NCBI GenBank assembly: GCA_013178185.1
Contig: JABLXC010000001.1
Coordinates: forward strand, 216,258-280,257
DNA: 64,000 nucleotides
Direction: 5' to 3'
Source of the DNA: Anaerolineae bacterium
Lineage (GTDB): Bacteria; Chloroflexota; Anaerolineae; Anaerolineales; Anaerolineaceae
Positions 17,026 through 25,892 of this stretch are shown piece after piece. The notes beneath the pieces are model-generated. The model searched no databases. It had not been told where the DNA came from and worked only from the letters and a program-made list of their open reading frames with translations. The number at the start of each line of letters is the position of its first letter. Within the stretch, counting starts at the first letter, position 1. The translations under genes were made by a program, and so were the position numbers.

Positions 17026-18498
17026 TTAAAGACTCTTCCGGCGCAGGTAGAAGCGGGCCAGGAAAAACCCGCCGGCGCTCAGGGGAATCGCCAGTCCCAG
17101 CCAGAGGGCCGGGTTTCCGTTTTCCGTCGCCACAGGTTCGGAGGTGGGGGTGGGCGAGAGCAAGGTTTGCGTCGGGAGGGGGGTAGCAGAGGGAGGTATT
17201 TGCGTCGCAGTGGGGGTGACAGGGGCGGGCGTGAAGGTTGCTGTGGCTGGCGGTGTGACCTGTAAGAGCAGTTTTTGGCCTGGGTAGATGACCGCAGATC
17301 CGTCTAACCCGTTCCAGGCCATCAAGTCGTTTAGGGCAACTTCGTATAGCCCTGCAATCCAGGAAAGCGTCTGGCCGCTCTGCACTTCGTGATAGTACCG
17401 GCCATCGCTGGAGGGGGTTAGTTTTTCGACCGCCGTCAGGGGGCGCGAGGTCGGGCTGGGGGTCACCGAGCCGAGAGAGATGACCAGTTTTTGCCCAATC
17501 TGTAACGGCCAATCCGCCTGGATGCCGTTCAAAGAGAGGATTTTTGCAATCTCTACCCCGTAAGCCTGAGAAATAGTAGTAAGCGTCTGGTATGCGGCCA
17601 CGGTGTGGACAATTTTTCCATCCGGGCCGGGGGGGCTGATCTGGACCATGCCAACCGGTGTAGGAGTGGCGTAGCCCGCTGTGTTGCTGCTGGGGATAAA
17701 CAGGCGCTGGCCGATGCTGAGAGGGGCGCTGCTGGAGATGTTGTTCCAGACTTCCAGGTCTTTGATAGTGATTTTATATGCCATCGCGATAGCCCAGAAG
17801 GATTGACCAGCCTCAACCACATGGAATATCTTGCCTTCTGCGTCGGGTGTGGCGATTTTGACTGGGACGATCACCTGAGAAACGCCACCGCTGCTGCCGC
17901 CTGTCGAGCCGCCAGAGGATGGAGCGCCGGCAACGGATTTGTACTCGCCGCAGGCCTTGGTGGATAAATAGGCGGCCTGCAGCACATAGTACGTCATGCC
18001 ATTGGGGGATTTGGCGACCCCCGCGCCGACGTAACAATAGGCTGAATTGACAGCGGGGATCATGTGCGATGCATCGGACCAAGCCAGCATGATTTGGTCA
18101 ATCGTCGAGTTGTTGCCTACCGCGAAGTTTTCCGTCGCCCAGACTTTATCCCCTCCGCCAAAACCTGCGGCAGCCAGCCGGCCCGACACATCCCCAATAT
18201 GCCAGGACATCTGGTTGGCGGCCATAATCTCGGCGGTGGATTGCGCCACTGCATTGATGATTGGATCTTCCACAAGGGGAGGAAGCCCATAGGAGACGCG
18301 CAGTGTGTTCATGGCAATGATCAGGTCGTACGCGGTGACGTTGCCGGACTGCGCCAGTGCCTCGCCGGGAGGGGCGGCAGAGACCGCGCCGGTTGGATAG
18401 AGACTGACGGCGAAAAGCGCGAGGAAAAGGATCAAGCGAAGTAAGAGTTTTTGGACCACAGGGCAATTATAACGGTCGTGTGGTGTGGTTGTAGACAT
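17026..18498 (-). CDS. secreted CAP-domain / triple LysM surface protein with C-terminal anchor
   Basis: About 490 residues. A signal peptide (LLLRLILFLALFAVSLYPTGAVSAA) is followed by a CAP/SCP-like domain (about 60-190), with LIIAMNTLRVSYGLPPLVEDP, MSWHIGD and WATENFAVG. A Gly/Ser linker comes next, then three LysM repeats, each starting as GKIFHVVEAGQSFWAIA, KIVHTVAAYQTLTTIS and RYYHEVQSGQTLSWIA. A Pro/Thr-rich spacer and a C-terminal membrane segment followed by RRKSL end the protein. LysM repeats bind peptidoglycan-like glycans; the role of bacterial CAP domains is poorly known. The start (ATG 18498, or GTG near 18459) is uncertain. It could be a substrate-like partner of surface assembly, but it has no LPXTG motif. 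Confidence 0.85.
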   Translation of the reverse strand: MSTTTPHDRYNCPVVQKLLLRLILFLALFAVSLYPTGAVSAAPPGEALAQSGNVTAYDLIIAMNTLRVSYGLPPLVEDPIINAVAQSTAEIMAANQMSWHIGDVSGRLAAAGFGGGDKVWATENFAVGNNSTIDQIMLAWSDASHMIPAVNSAYCYVGAGVAKSPNGMTYYVLQAAYLSTKACGEYKSVAGAPSSGGSTGGSSGGVSQVIVPVKIATPDAEGKIFHVVEAGQSFWAIAMAYKITIKDLEVWNNISSSAPLSIGQRLFIPSSNTAGYATPTPVGMVQISPPGPDGKIVHTVAAYQTLTTISQAYGVEIAKILSLNGIQADWPLQIGQKLVISLGSVTPSPTSRPLTAVEKLTPSSDGRYYHEVQSGQTLSWIAGLYEVALNDLMAWNGLDGSAVIYPGQKLLLQVTPPATATFTPAPVTPTATQIPPSATPLPTQTLLSPTPTSEPVATENGNPALWLGLAIPLSAGGFFLARFYLRRKSL

Positions 18499-18624
18499 TT
18501 TTAGGGTGGTTTTGCAGGGTGGCTGCCCGGTCAAAGTAGGGCTGAGGTGGTACGGTTAAAAGTTTTCCTGATAAAAAACCTTACTGCCAGCGGAGAGCGC
18601 AGTAAGGCGCATATGTTATAATGC

Positions 18625-18710
<86 letters not shown>

Positions 18711-18765
18711 TTGTGAATAAAGTATATCCAATCTTTTCAGAAGGGTCAAGGTTCGCCAAAAAAAT

Positions 18766-19836
18766 ATGCGTCTGGGAATCATTGGTCTGCCACAAACAGG
18801 GAAAACGACACTCTTCAACGCGCTGACGCGCGGCAGGCAACCGACCGGCGTGGTCAGCGGCAAGATCGAAATTCACACAGGCGTTGTTGATGTGCCCGAC
18901 CGACGTGTGGATGTGCTTTCTAACCTGTTCAAGCCGCAGAAGACCATTTATGCCAAGGTAACCTACGCCGATATTGCCGGGCTGGATGGCAGCGCCGGTA
19001 AGACGGGCATTTCTGGGGTTTTGCTCAACCAACTCACGCAGATGGATGGTTTTATCCAGGTGGTGCGCTGTTTTGAAGATGAGAGCGTTCCACACCCCGC
19101 GGGCAGCGTGGACCCGCAACGCGATCTGGCGACGATGGAAGCTGAATTCGTCCTGAATGACCTGATCGCCGTCGAGCGCAAGCTGGAGCGGCTGGTTGAA
19201 GAGCGCAAAAAGGGCGGCGGGCGCGAGAAAGCCGTTGTGGAGCGTGAACTGGCGCTGTTTGAGCGCTTTCAAGAGGCGCTGGCGGCCGAGACGCCGCTGC
19301 GAGATGTTGAGATCAGCCAGGAAGAGGAAAAGACGTTATCGGGTTATGGCTTTCTCAGCCGCAAACCGATGCTGATTGTGCTGAATATTGCCGAAAACCA
19401 GGAAGCGCCGGCCGTGGCGTATGCCCACCAGCACACCAAGATCGTGGCGCTCAAAGGGAAGCTGGAAATGGATATCGCGCAGCTTTCGGCTGAAGATGCG
19501 GCGGTATTTTTACAGGAATACGGCATCGAAGAGCCAAGCCTGAACCGAGTCATCCGGCTTTCCTATGACCTGCTGGGGCTGCAATCCTTCTTCACCGTTG
19601 GGCCGGATGAGGTGCGTGCCTGGACGGTGCGGCGCGGCGCAAGCGCGCATGAAGCTGCCGGAGAGATCCATTCTGACTTGCAAAAGGGATTTATCCGGGC
19701 GGAAGTAATCGGTTATGAAGAATTGATCGCCCTGGGCGGACTGAACGAAGCCAAAGCGAAGGGTAAGCTACGCCTGGAAGGCAAAGAATACCTGGTGAAA
19801 GACGGCGATATCATGCACGTGCGGTTTAATTTATAG
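18766..19836 (+). CDS. ychF: redox-regulated ATPase YchF (Obg-related)
   Basis: 356 residues. The G1 loop GLPQTGKTT (residues 7-15) is followed by the G3-like DIAGL and the NxxE-type recognition motif in LNIAENQE that gives YchF its ATP preference. A helical coiled region (about 125-200) and a C-terminal TGS domain (about 275-356) complete the usual architecture. It binds ribosomes and affects translation and stress responses. Length is normal for the family. It is divergent from the tRNA gene. Confidence 0.9.
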   Translation: MRLGIIGLPQTGKTTLFNALTRGRQPTGVVSGKIEIHTGVVDVPDRRVDVLSNLFKPQKTIYAKVTYADIAGLDGSAGKTGISGVLLNQLTQMDGFIQVVRCFEDESVPHPAGSVDPQRDLATMEAEFVLNDLIAVERKLERLVEERKKGGGREKAVVERELALFERFQEALAAETPLRDVEISQEEEKTLSGYGFLSRKPMLIVLNIAENQEAPAVAYAHQHTKIVALKGKLEMDIAQLSAEDAAVFLQEYGIEEPSLNRVIRLSYDLLGLQSFFTVGPDEVRAWTVRRGASAHEAAGEIHSDLQKGFIRAEVIGYEELIALGGLNEAKAKGKLRLEGKEYLVKDGDIMHVRFNL

Positions 19837-19916
19837 GCGACATGAGCAGCGCCATGTTGCGCTACAAACTCATTAATATTGACCTGTTTAAGTCTGTCTA
19901 CGAACTTACCGTAAAT

Positions 19917-20813
19917 TTACTCAAAGCCCGGGTTTGAAACCGGGCTGGTTTCTTGCGGAGAGGACTGGCGTATTCCCCAGATTTGAACGATGAGAATGGC
20001 GGCCAGGATCAAACCGCAGCCTGCCAGTTGGATGGGTTGCAAGCCTTCTTTTAAGAAAAGATAACCGGACAGGGCGGCAAAGACGGCCTCCGAACTGAGA
20101 ATCAGGGCGGCGTCGGTCGGCGGCGAATATTTTTGTCCGATCACCTGCAGGGTATATCCCAATCCTACTGAGATGGCCCCGCCAAACAGAACAGCCCACC
20201 AGGCTGTGGCCAGGCCAGCGGCTGTTTCCCAATCCAGGAAGATGGCAGCCACCAGGTTGAGCAGGCCGCACACCAGGTACTGCCCCAGCGAAAACTGTAA
20301 GGCATCGAGCCGCCTGACAACCCGGCTGACCAGGATGACGTGCAGCGCCCAGACCCCCGAGCCCGCCAGTTCCAGGCTATCGCCAGGCGCAAGCTGGAAT
20401 TGCCCCGGCGCGCTGAGCAGCTTGACGCCGAGGATTGCCACGAAGGCGGCCGCCCAGTTTAGCCAGGGCAGGCGCTCTTTCCAGAAGATGACCAGGAGGA
20501 GCGGAACGAAGACGACATATAAACTGGTGATGAAACCCGCGTTGGCGGCGGTGGTCCAGCGCAACCCGGCCTGCTGTAGGGCGCTGGCCATAAAGAGTAA
20601 CGCGCCGGCCAGGCTTACCCAACGTAGACCGCTTTTTTCAACTTTCCAGGGCGTCTTAAGTGTGAAAGGCAGCAGGACTGCAACAGCCAGCAAAAAGCGA
20701 GCGCCATTGAACAGAAACACCCCAACGGATTGAGCCGCGACCCGCTGGGCAACAAAAGCCACGCCCCAGATCACCGCCACAGAGAATAAAATCAAATTTC
20801 CTTTCAGGCGCAT
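19917..20813 (-). CDS. EamA/DMT family permease
   Basis: About 298 residues with ten membrane segments arranged as two EamA repeats (residues about 5-135 and 150-285), the first starting NLILFSVAVIWGVAFVAQRVA and the second LAGSGVWALHVILVSRVVRR. These proteins export or import metabolites; substrate unknown. The ATG at 20813 is preferred over the TTG at 20822. Convergent with ychF. Confidence 0.85.
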   Translation of the reverse strand: MRLKGNLILFSVAVIWGVAFVAQRVAAQSVGVFLFNGARFLLAVAVLLPFTLKTPWKVEKSGLRWVSLAGALLFMASALQQAGLRWTTAANAGFITSLYVVFVPLLLVIFWKERLPWLNWAAAFVAILGVKLLSAPGQFQLAPGDSLELAGSGVWALHVILVSRVVRRLDALQFSLGQYLVCGLLNLVAAIFLDWETAAGLATAWWAVLFGGAISVGLGYTLQVIGQKYSPPTDAALILSSEAVFAALSGYLFLKEGLQPIQLAGCGLILAAILIVQIWGIRQSSPQETSPVSNPGFE

Positions 20814-20887
20814 AGGCGTCAAGGTTAACCGAAATGGGCGCGAAAGGCAAGAGAAATTTGGAAATAGATGGTTTTCTGGCTGAGGTA

Positions 20888-21706
20888 TTAAGCGAGCTCG
20901 TGGAACAGCCTGTCGAGGTCTGCCAGGTTTGTCCGCGCAGTCAGGTCCAGGCTGAGCGGGGTGACGGAAACCATGCGGTCGAACACCAGGGTGTGGATGT
21001 CCGAGTCTGGCGGCACGTCTTCGGGGTGGATCGTCAGGCGGGAGTCCAGGTACTTCGAGTCCGAGAACGCTCGCCGAGTGCTGGGGAAGGGGGTGAAATA
21101 GCGGTGTTTTCCCTGGCGGGTGACGCGCCAGGGGGTGGATGGCGTGGCGTCGAAGGGGATATCAATTTTCAACAGGTCAACGTCCGGTGGCATCTGGTGT
21201 TCCAGAAGGAGGCGCGCAAACCTGGCTGTGAAATAGACTGCGGTTGAGAAATCAACCTCGGTCGAGTGCTCCAGGTAGCCGCTGATGTCTTCTAGCTCCA
21301 GTGAAGCAGCCAGCGCTTTTATCCCAATAGAAGCGGCTTCGAAAGCTGCCCCGACCGTACCAGAAGACAGGATACTGTGTCCCAGGTTCTCCCCGTAATT
21401 AATGCCCGAAACGACCAGATCGGGCTGCGCTGGCAGGATATCCAACACCCCATGCAGCACCGCCTGTGCGGGCGAGCCGCCAATAGCGTGTACTTGCCAC
21501 TGCTGGCCGTTGACTTCCATAATTTGTTTTTCGATCTGGCCGTCAGAGGTCGTTGGCAGGCTGCGCCCCGCCCCAGAGAATTGTTCGCGCGGCGCGGCAA
21601 CATGCACATAGCCGATAGACGAAAGCGCTTCGGCGGCAGCCCATAAACCGGGGCTGCGGATGCCATCGTCATTGGTGAGAAGAATTTGAGGCTGCTTTTG
21701 GCTCAT
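20888..21706 (-). CDS. surE: 5'/3'-nucleotidase SurE
   Basis: 272 residues with the SurE metal-site motifs: ILLTNDDGIRSPG near the N-terminus, with the Asp pair, and VSGINYGENLG around residue 100, with the Asn ligand. The GTVGAAFEAASIGIKALA helix follows. It dephosphorylates nucleoside 5'- and 3'-monophosphates and short polyphosphate in stationary phase. The ATG at 21706 is preferred to the TTG one codon upstream. Confidence 0.9.
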   Translation of the reverse strand: MSQKQPQILLTNDDGIRSPGLWAAAEALSSIGYVHVAAPREQFSGAGRSLPTTSDGQIEKQIMEVNGQQWQVHAIGGSPAQAVLHGVLDILPAQPDLVVSGINYGENLGHSILSSGTVGAAFEAASIGIKALAASLELEDISGYLEHSTEVDFSTAVYFTARFARLLLEHQMPPDVDLLKIDIPFDATPSTPWRVTRQGKHRYFTPFPSTRRAFSDSKYLDSRLTIHPEDVPPDSDIHTLVFDRMVSVTPLSLDLTARTNLADLDRLFHELA

Positions 21707-21842
21707 CAATGGGATATTCTATCATCTTATCTTGGCTTGTGGTGAGACTCTGGCGATCGCCTACCGTGCTATAATCATCTTTGATCAGCCGAAAGCGAAT
21801 AAGCCTGATTGCTTTGCAAATTAAAATACCTGGAGGTTCACA

Positions 21843-22379
21843 ATGAAAGCCAACCGACGTTTGTTTACAGGTTTTGTGCTGCTGGCTGCTGTCACGGTGG
21901 CCTGCGCTTGTCCGGCTTCATTGCCGGGATTAAACCCTTTGAAAGGGATCGAGGAAACCGGCATGGCAATTGCCTCCCAGGTGCCGCAGGGGCTAGCCGA
22001 AACAGCTCAGGCTTTTGCTACCGAGGCGGATATTTCTCCGGATGAACTTGCTAAAACAGCCCAGGCCGGGGTGGCTACCTTTGTCCCTCAGGGGACTGGC
22101 GAAGCGCCAGATAATATTCCTATTATCGAAGGACAGGTGAGCATGCAGGTTGCAACGCCGGAGATGGTCAGTTACACGGTTAACCAGCCCGCCGAGGATG
22201 TCAAGAACTTTTACCAGGGGCAAATGCTGGCCTATGGCTGGAAGCTGGAAGAAAATGACGGCATCCAGATTCCGGGCACCACGGTTCTAAGTTACGAAAA
22301 CGAAGAAAGCCGCGCCAAGGTGACGATTGTTGGCATCGGTGATACCACCCAGGTATTAATCGAGATCAGCCCGAAATAA
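21843..22379 (+). CDS. putative lipoprotein / secreted protein of unknown function
   Basis: 178 residues with a signal peptide ending in VTVACAC. The Cys after LLAAVTVA could be a lipidation site but the lipobox is weak. The middle is low-complexity and Ala/Thr rich. The C-terminal half (about 95-175) forms a small domain with SYTVNQPAEDVKNFYQGQM and a Trp in YGWKLEE, a pattern also seen in other short secreted proteins of related bacteria. Its function is not known. A GGAGG lies just upstream of the ATG. It stands alone. Confidence 0.65.
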   Translation: MKANRRLFTGFVLLAAVTVACACPASLPGLNPLKGIEETGMAIASQVPQGLAETAQAFATEADISPDELAKTAQAGVATFVPQGTGEAPDNIPIIEGQVSMQVATPEMVSYTVNQPAEDVKNFYQGQMLAYGWKLEENDGIQIPGTTVLSYENEESRAKVTIVGIGDTTQVLIEISPK

Positions 22380-22481
22380 TCACCTGGATCATCAGGTAGT
22401 TAGCGTCCAGACGAGGAGCAGCGGCCTGGTCGCCGCCGCGAAGCGGGACCGGCATCCTGTTCTTTTTAGGAGCAGTCTCCA

Positions 22482-22967
22482 TTAAACATAAACTGGCGGG
22501 TTAGGGATGAACACGTACCAAACCAGATATACCAGCACCCCTATCAGCGTGGCGGCCAGGTATAAGGCGTAGGCAACCCGCATGTATGGCTTATAATTTT
22601 TGAACTTGAGTTTCTTGGGAACCAGCCCGTTGCCTCGCAGCGTGACGAACAGGCCAAAGACAAAAGCTGTCAGGCCGATTGAGGCATGGATGCTGGTGAC
22701 GCTATAAAAATAGGCGGGGCGTTCTCCCATAAAATCCTGGATGATTTCCTTGTAGAATGGGAGCATCATAGCCCAGAGGACGACGATGGCGTTCAGTGCC
22801 GCGGCGGTTGTTTGGGCGACGCGATGAGCCATAAACTGTTTTTTGCGCGCCAGCACGAAGCCAATGGTGAACAGAGCAGCTGCAAGAACCATGAGCATCA
22901 GCGTGATATCCGCAAAGCGGTTGGCGTGCGTGCCCAAAAAGCCAGGTTGATGAAAGAACTCTAATAT
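22482..22967 (-). CDS. DUF420-like four-span membrane protein
   Basis: The clear domain begins ILEFFHQPGFLGTHANRFAD and has four to five membrane spans with conserved His residues (MAHRVAQTTAA, SIHASIGL), which fits the DUF420 family, often found near cytochrome oxidases and perhaps haem-binding. The open frame runs on to 23096. However, a GGAGG on the minus strand (22977-22973) lies 5 bp before an ATA codon at 22967, and a TATAAT-like box (23034-23029) would start transcription after any upstream TTG. The initiation codon is therefore unresolved; ATA is non-canonical. Confidence 0.6.
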   Translation of the reverse strand: MLEFFHQPGFLGTHANRFADITLMLMVLAAALFTIGFVLARKKQFMAHRVAQTTAAALNAIVVLWAMMLPFYKEIIQDFMGERPAYFYSVTSIHASIGLTAFVFGLFVTLRGNGLVPKKLKFKNYKPYMRVAYALYLAATLIGVLVYLVWYVFIPNPPVYV

Positions 22968-23103
22968 AGTGGCCTCCAGGCAGAGGGATGAAAGTTGGTA
23001 GAGTTTTTGTCTTTTATTATTTGACAAATTATACCAAATATATATACTAATTAAGTATTTCCTTTTTTCAGCCAGATGATGCGATATTCCCTTCAAAAAT
23101 ACC

Positions 23104-23145
23104 TGTCAAATGTCACTTGACATTCAGGTTATTCCTATCTATGAT
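23104..23145 (+). promoter_or_regulatory. 19-bp operator merged with a sigma-70-type promoter (left arm of the catabolic island)
   Basis: Positions 23104-23122 read TGTCAAATGTCACTTGACA: three half-sites TGTCA, TGTCA and TGACA at 7-bp spacing. The inner pair forms a perfect inverted repeat extended to AATGTCActTGACATT. TTGACA at 23117-23122 is a consensus -35 box, followed after exactly 17 bp by TATGAT (23140-23145). An operator over the -35 box suggests repression. A second copy with 18 of 19 bases identical lies at 34197. Confidence 0.8.
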
Positions 23146-23286
23146 ATCTTGATCGGCTGTCATTTAAGAAAATTTTACATACATTCCAGTTGCTGCGAGG
23201 CTTGCAGCGTCTCTGTTTCAGATGGCGAATTTCCCTTTGAATTAAATCGTGTTTTCTATCTTGTCCTATAAAAAGGAGCAATTTTC

Positions 23287-24087
23287 ATGGAATTCACAGG
23301 CTATCTTGATTTTTGGTTTACCGATCGGCCCCTGGTTGAGCGGGTGGAGGCGTTTTCCCGCCTTGGCGTCAGGCGCCTGGACGTGTGGTGCTGGCGCCTG
23401 GTGGATATGGCTGCGCTCTCCGCGGAGTGTAAACGGGTAGGTTCGGTGATCAACTCTACATTTGATGATCAGATGGGTTCGCTTGCAGATCCCAACGATA
23501 ATGAATTGACCCTGCGCTCCTGGGCAGAGAGTCTAGAGATGGCAGAACGTTATGGGGTCGAGACGCTGTTTATTTTTTCCAATCAGGTGGATATCGTCAA
23601 TGGTAAGGAATGGACGCGCCGTTTGTCCAGGTATGTCACAGAAGCCGAGCAATATGCCAACCTTCTGAGCCAGACCGAAAAAATCCTTAAGATGGTGGAG
23701 CAAACCAAAATTAAGGTGTGGGTAGAAGCCTTGAATACCTTCCACATCCAGGGCGGTGTGCTGGTGCACGATCATGACCTGGCGGCAGATTGGGTGCGGC
23801 GGATGAACCATCCCCAGTTCCGACTGGCATTTGACTGCTACCACCAGCAGCGCACAGCCGGGAACTTGATGTATGGGCTGGAGGCCTACTGGGGACTTTA
23901 CGACACATTTCATGTTGGCGATGTGCCGACCCGACAGGAGCCCGGCACCGGCGAGATCAACTTCCCCAACTTGTGGGCAAAGCTGCGCTCGATGGGATAT
24001 GATGGGCTGATTGGAATGGAGTTCCGGCCCTCAAGAAGCGAAGCGGAGACCTTTGAAAGGGTCAAGGAAATTTTTAAAACCGAATAG
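23287..24087 (+). CDS. xylose-isomerase-like TIM barrel (sugar isomerase/epimerase), copy 1
   Basis: 266 residues of the AP-endonuclease-2/xylose-isomerase-like fold. The expected metal quartet can be placed as Glu147 (VWVEALN), Asp183 (AFDCYHQQ), His209 (TFHVGDVP) and Glu245 (GMEFRPS), as in hydroxypyruvate isomerase and ketose 3-epimerases. The likely reaction is a keto-aldo isomerisation or epimerisation of a small sugar or its phosphate. First gene behind the 23.1-kb promoter, with AAAAAGGAG upstream of its ATG. A close tandem paralogue follows. Confidence 0.83.
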   Translation: MEFTGYLDFWFTDRPLVERVEAFSRLGVRRLDVWCWRLVDMAALSAECKRVGSVINSTFDDQMGSLADPNDNELTLRSWAESLEMAERYGVETLFIFSNQVDIVNGKEWTRRLSRYVTEAEQYANLLSQTEKILKMVEQTKIKVWVEALNTFHIQGGVLVHDHDLAADWVRRMNHPQFRLAFDCYHQQRTAGNLMYGLEAYWGLYDTFHVGDVPTRQEPGTGEINFPNLWAKLRSMGYDGLIGMEFRPSRSEAETFERVKEIFKTE

Positions 24088-24246
24088 CGTCTTCCCTCAG
24101 GGAGGTCCGCGATACAGTGCGCGGGGATAGTTTCTTCACTGTTATTCGAAATGGAATATTCCTGCGGTTTGCTATTTTTAATTGGGATGGTCTTGCTAAA
24201 AGCGGCATTCCAGATAGATAGACTTTCCTGAAAAGTGAGGTCTTTG

Positions 24247-25044
24247 ATGGAATTTACTGGTTTTTTAGATTTTTGGTTTGCCGACCGACCGCTCATCGAG
24301 CGGATCGAAGGCTTTGCCAGGCTGGGCATCCGGCGCTTGAACGTTTGGAGCTGGCGGATGGTGGATATGGCGGCGCTTTCAGTTGAATGTAAAACCTCAG
24401 GCTGCATCCTGGATTCTACCTTTGACGATCAGATGGGTTCGCTGGTTGACCCCAATGATAACGACCTGACGCTGCGTTCCTGGGCGGAGAGCCTGGAGAT
24501 GGCAGAACGTTATGGGGTAGAAAGCCTGTTTATTTTCTCCAATCAGGTGGATCGAGTCTCTGATCAGAGCTGGTCCCGCCGACTTTCACGGGGTGTGACC
24601 GAAGCCGAACAGTATGCGAACCTTCTGGATCAGACCGAGAAAATCTTAAAAATGGTCGAGAAAACCAGGGTTAAGGTTATTGCTGAACCGCTCAACACCT
24701 TCCACATCCAGGGCGGGATCCTGGTACATGACCATGATCTGGCAGCCGACTGGGTGCGGCGAATGAATCATCCGCAGTTCAAGATGGTGTTTGATTGCTA
24801 CCATCAGCAGTTGACGGCTGGCAACCTGTTTTATAAAATGGAAAGCTGCCTAGGCTTGTATGACGCTTTCCACGTGGCGGATGTTCCGGGGCGGTTGGAA
24901 CCCGGCAGCGGTGAGATCAACTTCCCTAACTTATGGGTAAAACTGCGCTCACTAGGGTATGATGGGTATATTGGGCTGGAGTTTAAACCTTCAAGAAGTG
25001 AAGCGGAGACTTTTGAGCGGGTCAAGGCGATTTTTAAACCCTGA
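24247..25044 (+). CDS. xylose-isomerase-like TIM barrel, copy 2
   Basis: 265 residues, about three quarters identical by eye to copy 1 over the whole length (both begin MEFTG-LDFWF-DRPL). All four candidate metal ligands are kept (IAEPLN, VFDCYHQQ, AFHVADVP, GLEFKPS). The main difference at the active-site strand is EPLN here against EALN in copy 1. The ATG at 24247 is preferred: GAGG lies 7 bp upstream and the paralogue starts at the same place. A 159-bp spacer separates the copies. Retention of two copies suggests different substrates or a heteromer. Confidence 0.83.
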   Translation: MEFTGFLDFWFADRPLIERIEGFARLGIRRLNVWSWRMVDMAALSVECKTSGCILDSTFDDQMGSLVDPNDNDLTLRSWAESLEMAERYGVESLFIFSNQVDRVSDQSWSRRLSRGVTEAEQYANLLDQTEKILKMVEKTRVKVIAEPLNTFHIQGGILVHDHDLAADWVRRMNHPQFKMVFDCYHQQLTAGNLFYKMESCLGLYDAFHVADVPGRLEPGSGEINFPNLWVKLRSLGYDGYIGLEFKPSRSEAETFERVKAIFKP

Positions 25045-25086
25045 CCTTAGTTTGTATTATTTGTTGATGGTACAGGAGCAAATGAA

Positions 25087-25839
25087 ATGGAAATGGAAGG
25101 AAAAACTGCGCTGATCACCGGCGGGGCGCAACGGGTAGGCAAGGCGATCACCCTCGGGCTGGCGCGCGCCGGCGCCAATGTGATTGTCAACTATAACCGT
25201 TCGGCAGATGAAGCCGAACAGACGATCCGCGAAGTGGAAGCGCTGGGCGTTTCTGGCCTGGCGGTTCAGGCAGATGTTTCAGACTGGGAACAGGTCCAAC
25301 GCATGTTCGAGGAGATCAACCGCAAAACGAATGGCGTGGATATCCTTGTCAACAATTCTTCGCTTTTTCTTACCACACCGGTGCCCACGACCAACCTGGA
25401 AAACTGGCATAAGGTTACCAGCGTCCTGATTGATGGGGCGTTCTATTGCTCCAATCTGGCGGCGTTCAGCATGTTGGAAAAAAAAGAAGGAGCGATCGTA
25501 AACATTGTTGACCTTTCGGTGTGGGAAGCCTGGCCGAAGTTTTCAGCGCATGCGGTTGGAAAATCTGGGCTGATGGCATTGACTCGGCAGTTTGCCCTGG
25601 ATCTTGCGCCCTACGTGAGGGTGAACGCAGTCTGTCCTGGACCGGTCTTGCCGCCTACTCATTACAGTCCTGAGAAAATTAAGCGTACTGCAGGCAAGAC
25701 CCTGTTGCATCGCTGGGGTTCGCCTGAGGATATCTCGAAAGCCGTGAATTTTTTGATTGATGCGGATTACATCACCGGCGAGGTGATCATCGTTGACGGC
25801 GGGCAGCGCTTTGGGCATCGCCAGTTGGAAGAAGGATAG
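25087..25839 (+). CDS. pteridine-reductase-like SDR with His at the catalytic Tyr position
   Basis: 250-residue short-chain dehydrogenase/reductase. The cofactor loop is TGGAQRVG (11-18) and the LVNNSS motif is at about 87. Instead of Ser-Tyr-Lys, the active site reads NIVDLS...FSAHAVGKSG: Asp142, His155 and Lys159 occupy the positions of Asp-Tyr-Lys in PTR1/FolM-type pteridine reductases. The Tyr to His change removes the usual proton donor, so activity may be altered. The C-terminus has the VNAVCPGPV and ITGEVIIVDGGQ motifs of an intact SDR. It sits in a catabolic operon, so it may act on a sugar derivative rather than a pterin. Confidence 0.8.
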   Translation: MEMEGKTALITGGAQRVGKAITLGLARAGANVIVNYNRSADEAEQTIREVEALGVSGLAVQADVSDWEQVQRMFEEINRKTNGVDILVNNSSLFLTTPVPTTNLENWHKVTSVLIDGAFYCSNLAAFSMLEKKEGAIVNIVDLSVWEAWPKFSAHAVGKSGLMALTRQFALDLAPYVRVNAVCPGPVLPPTHYSPEKIKRTAGKTLLHRWGSPEDISKAVNFLIDADYITGEVIIVDGGQRFGHRQLEEG

Positions 25840-25892
25840 CCACTCGTTTTTGATGACGAGAGTTCTAAATTTGGAAAGAAGGAGATTTAATC

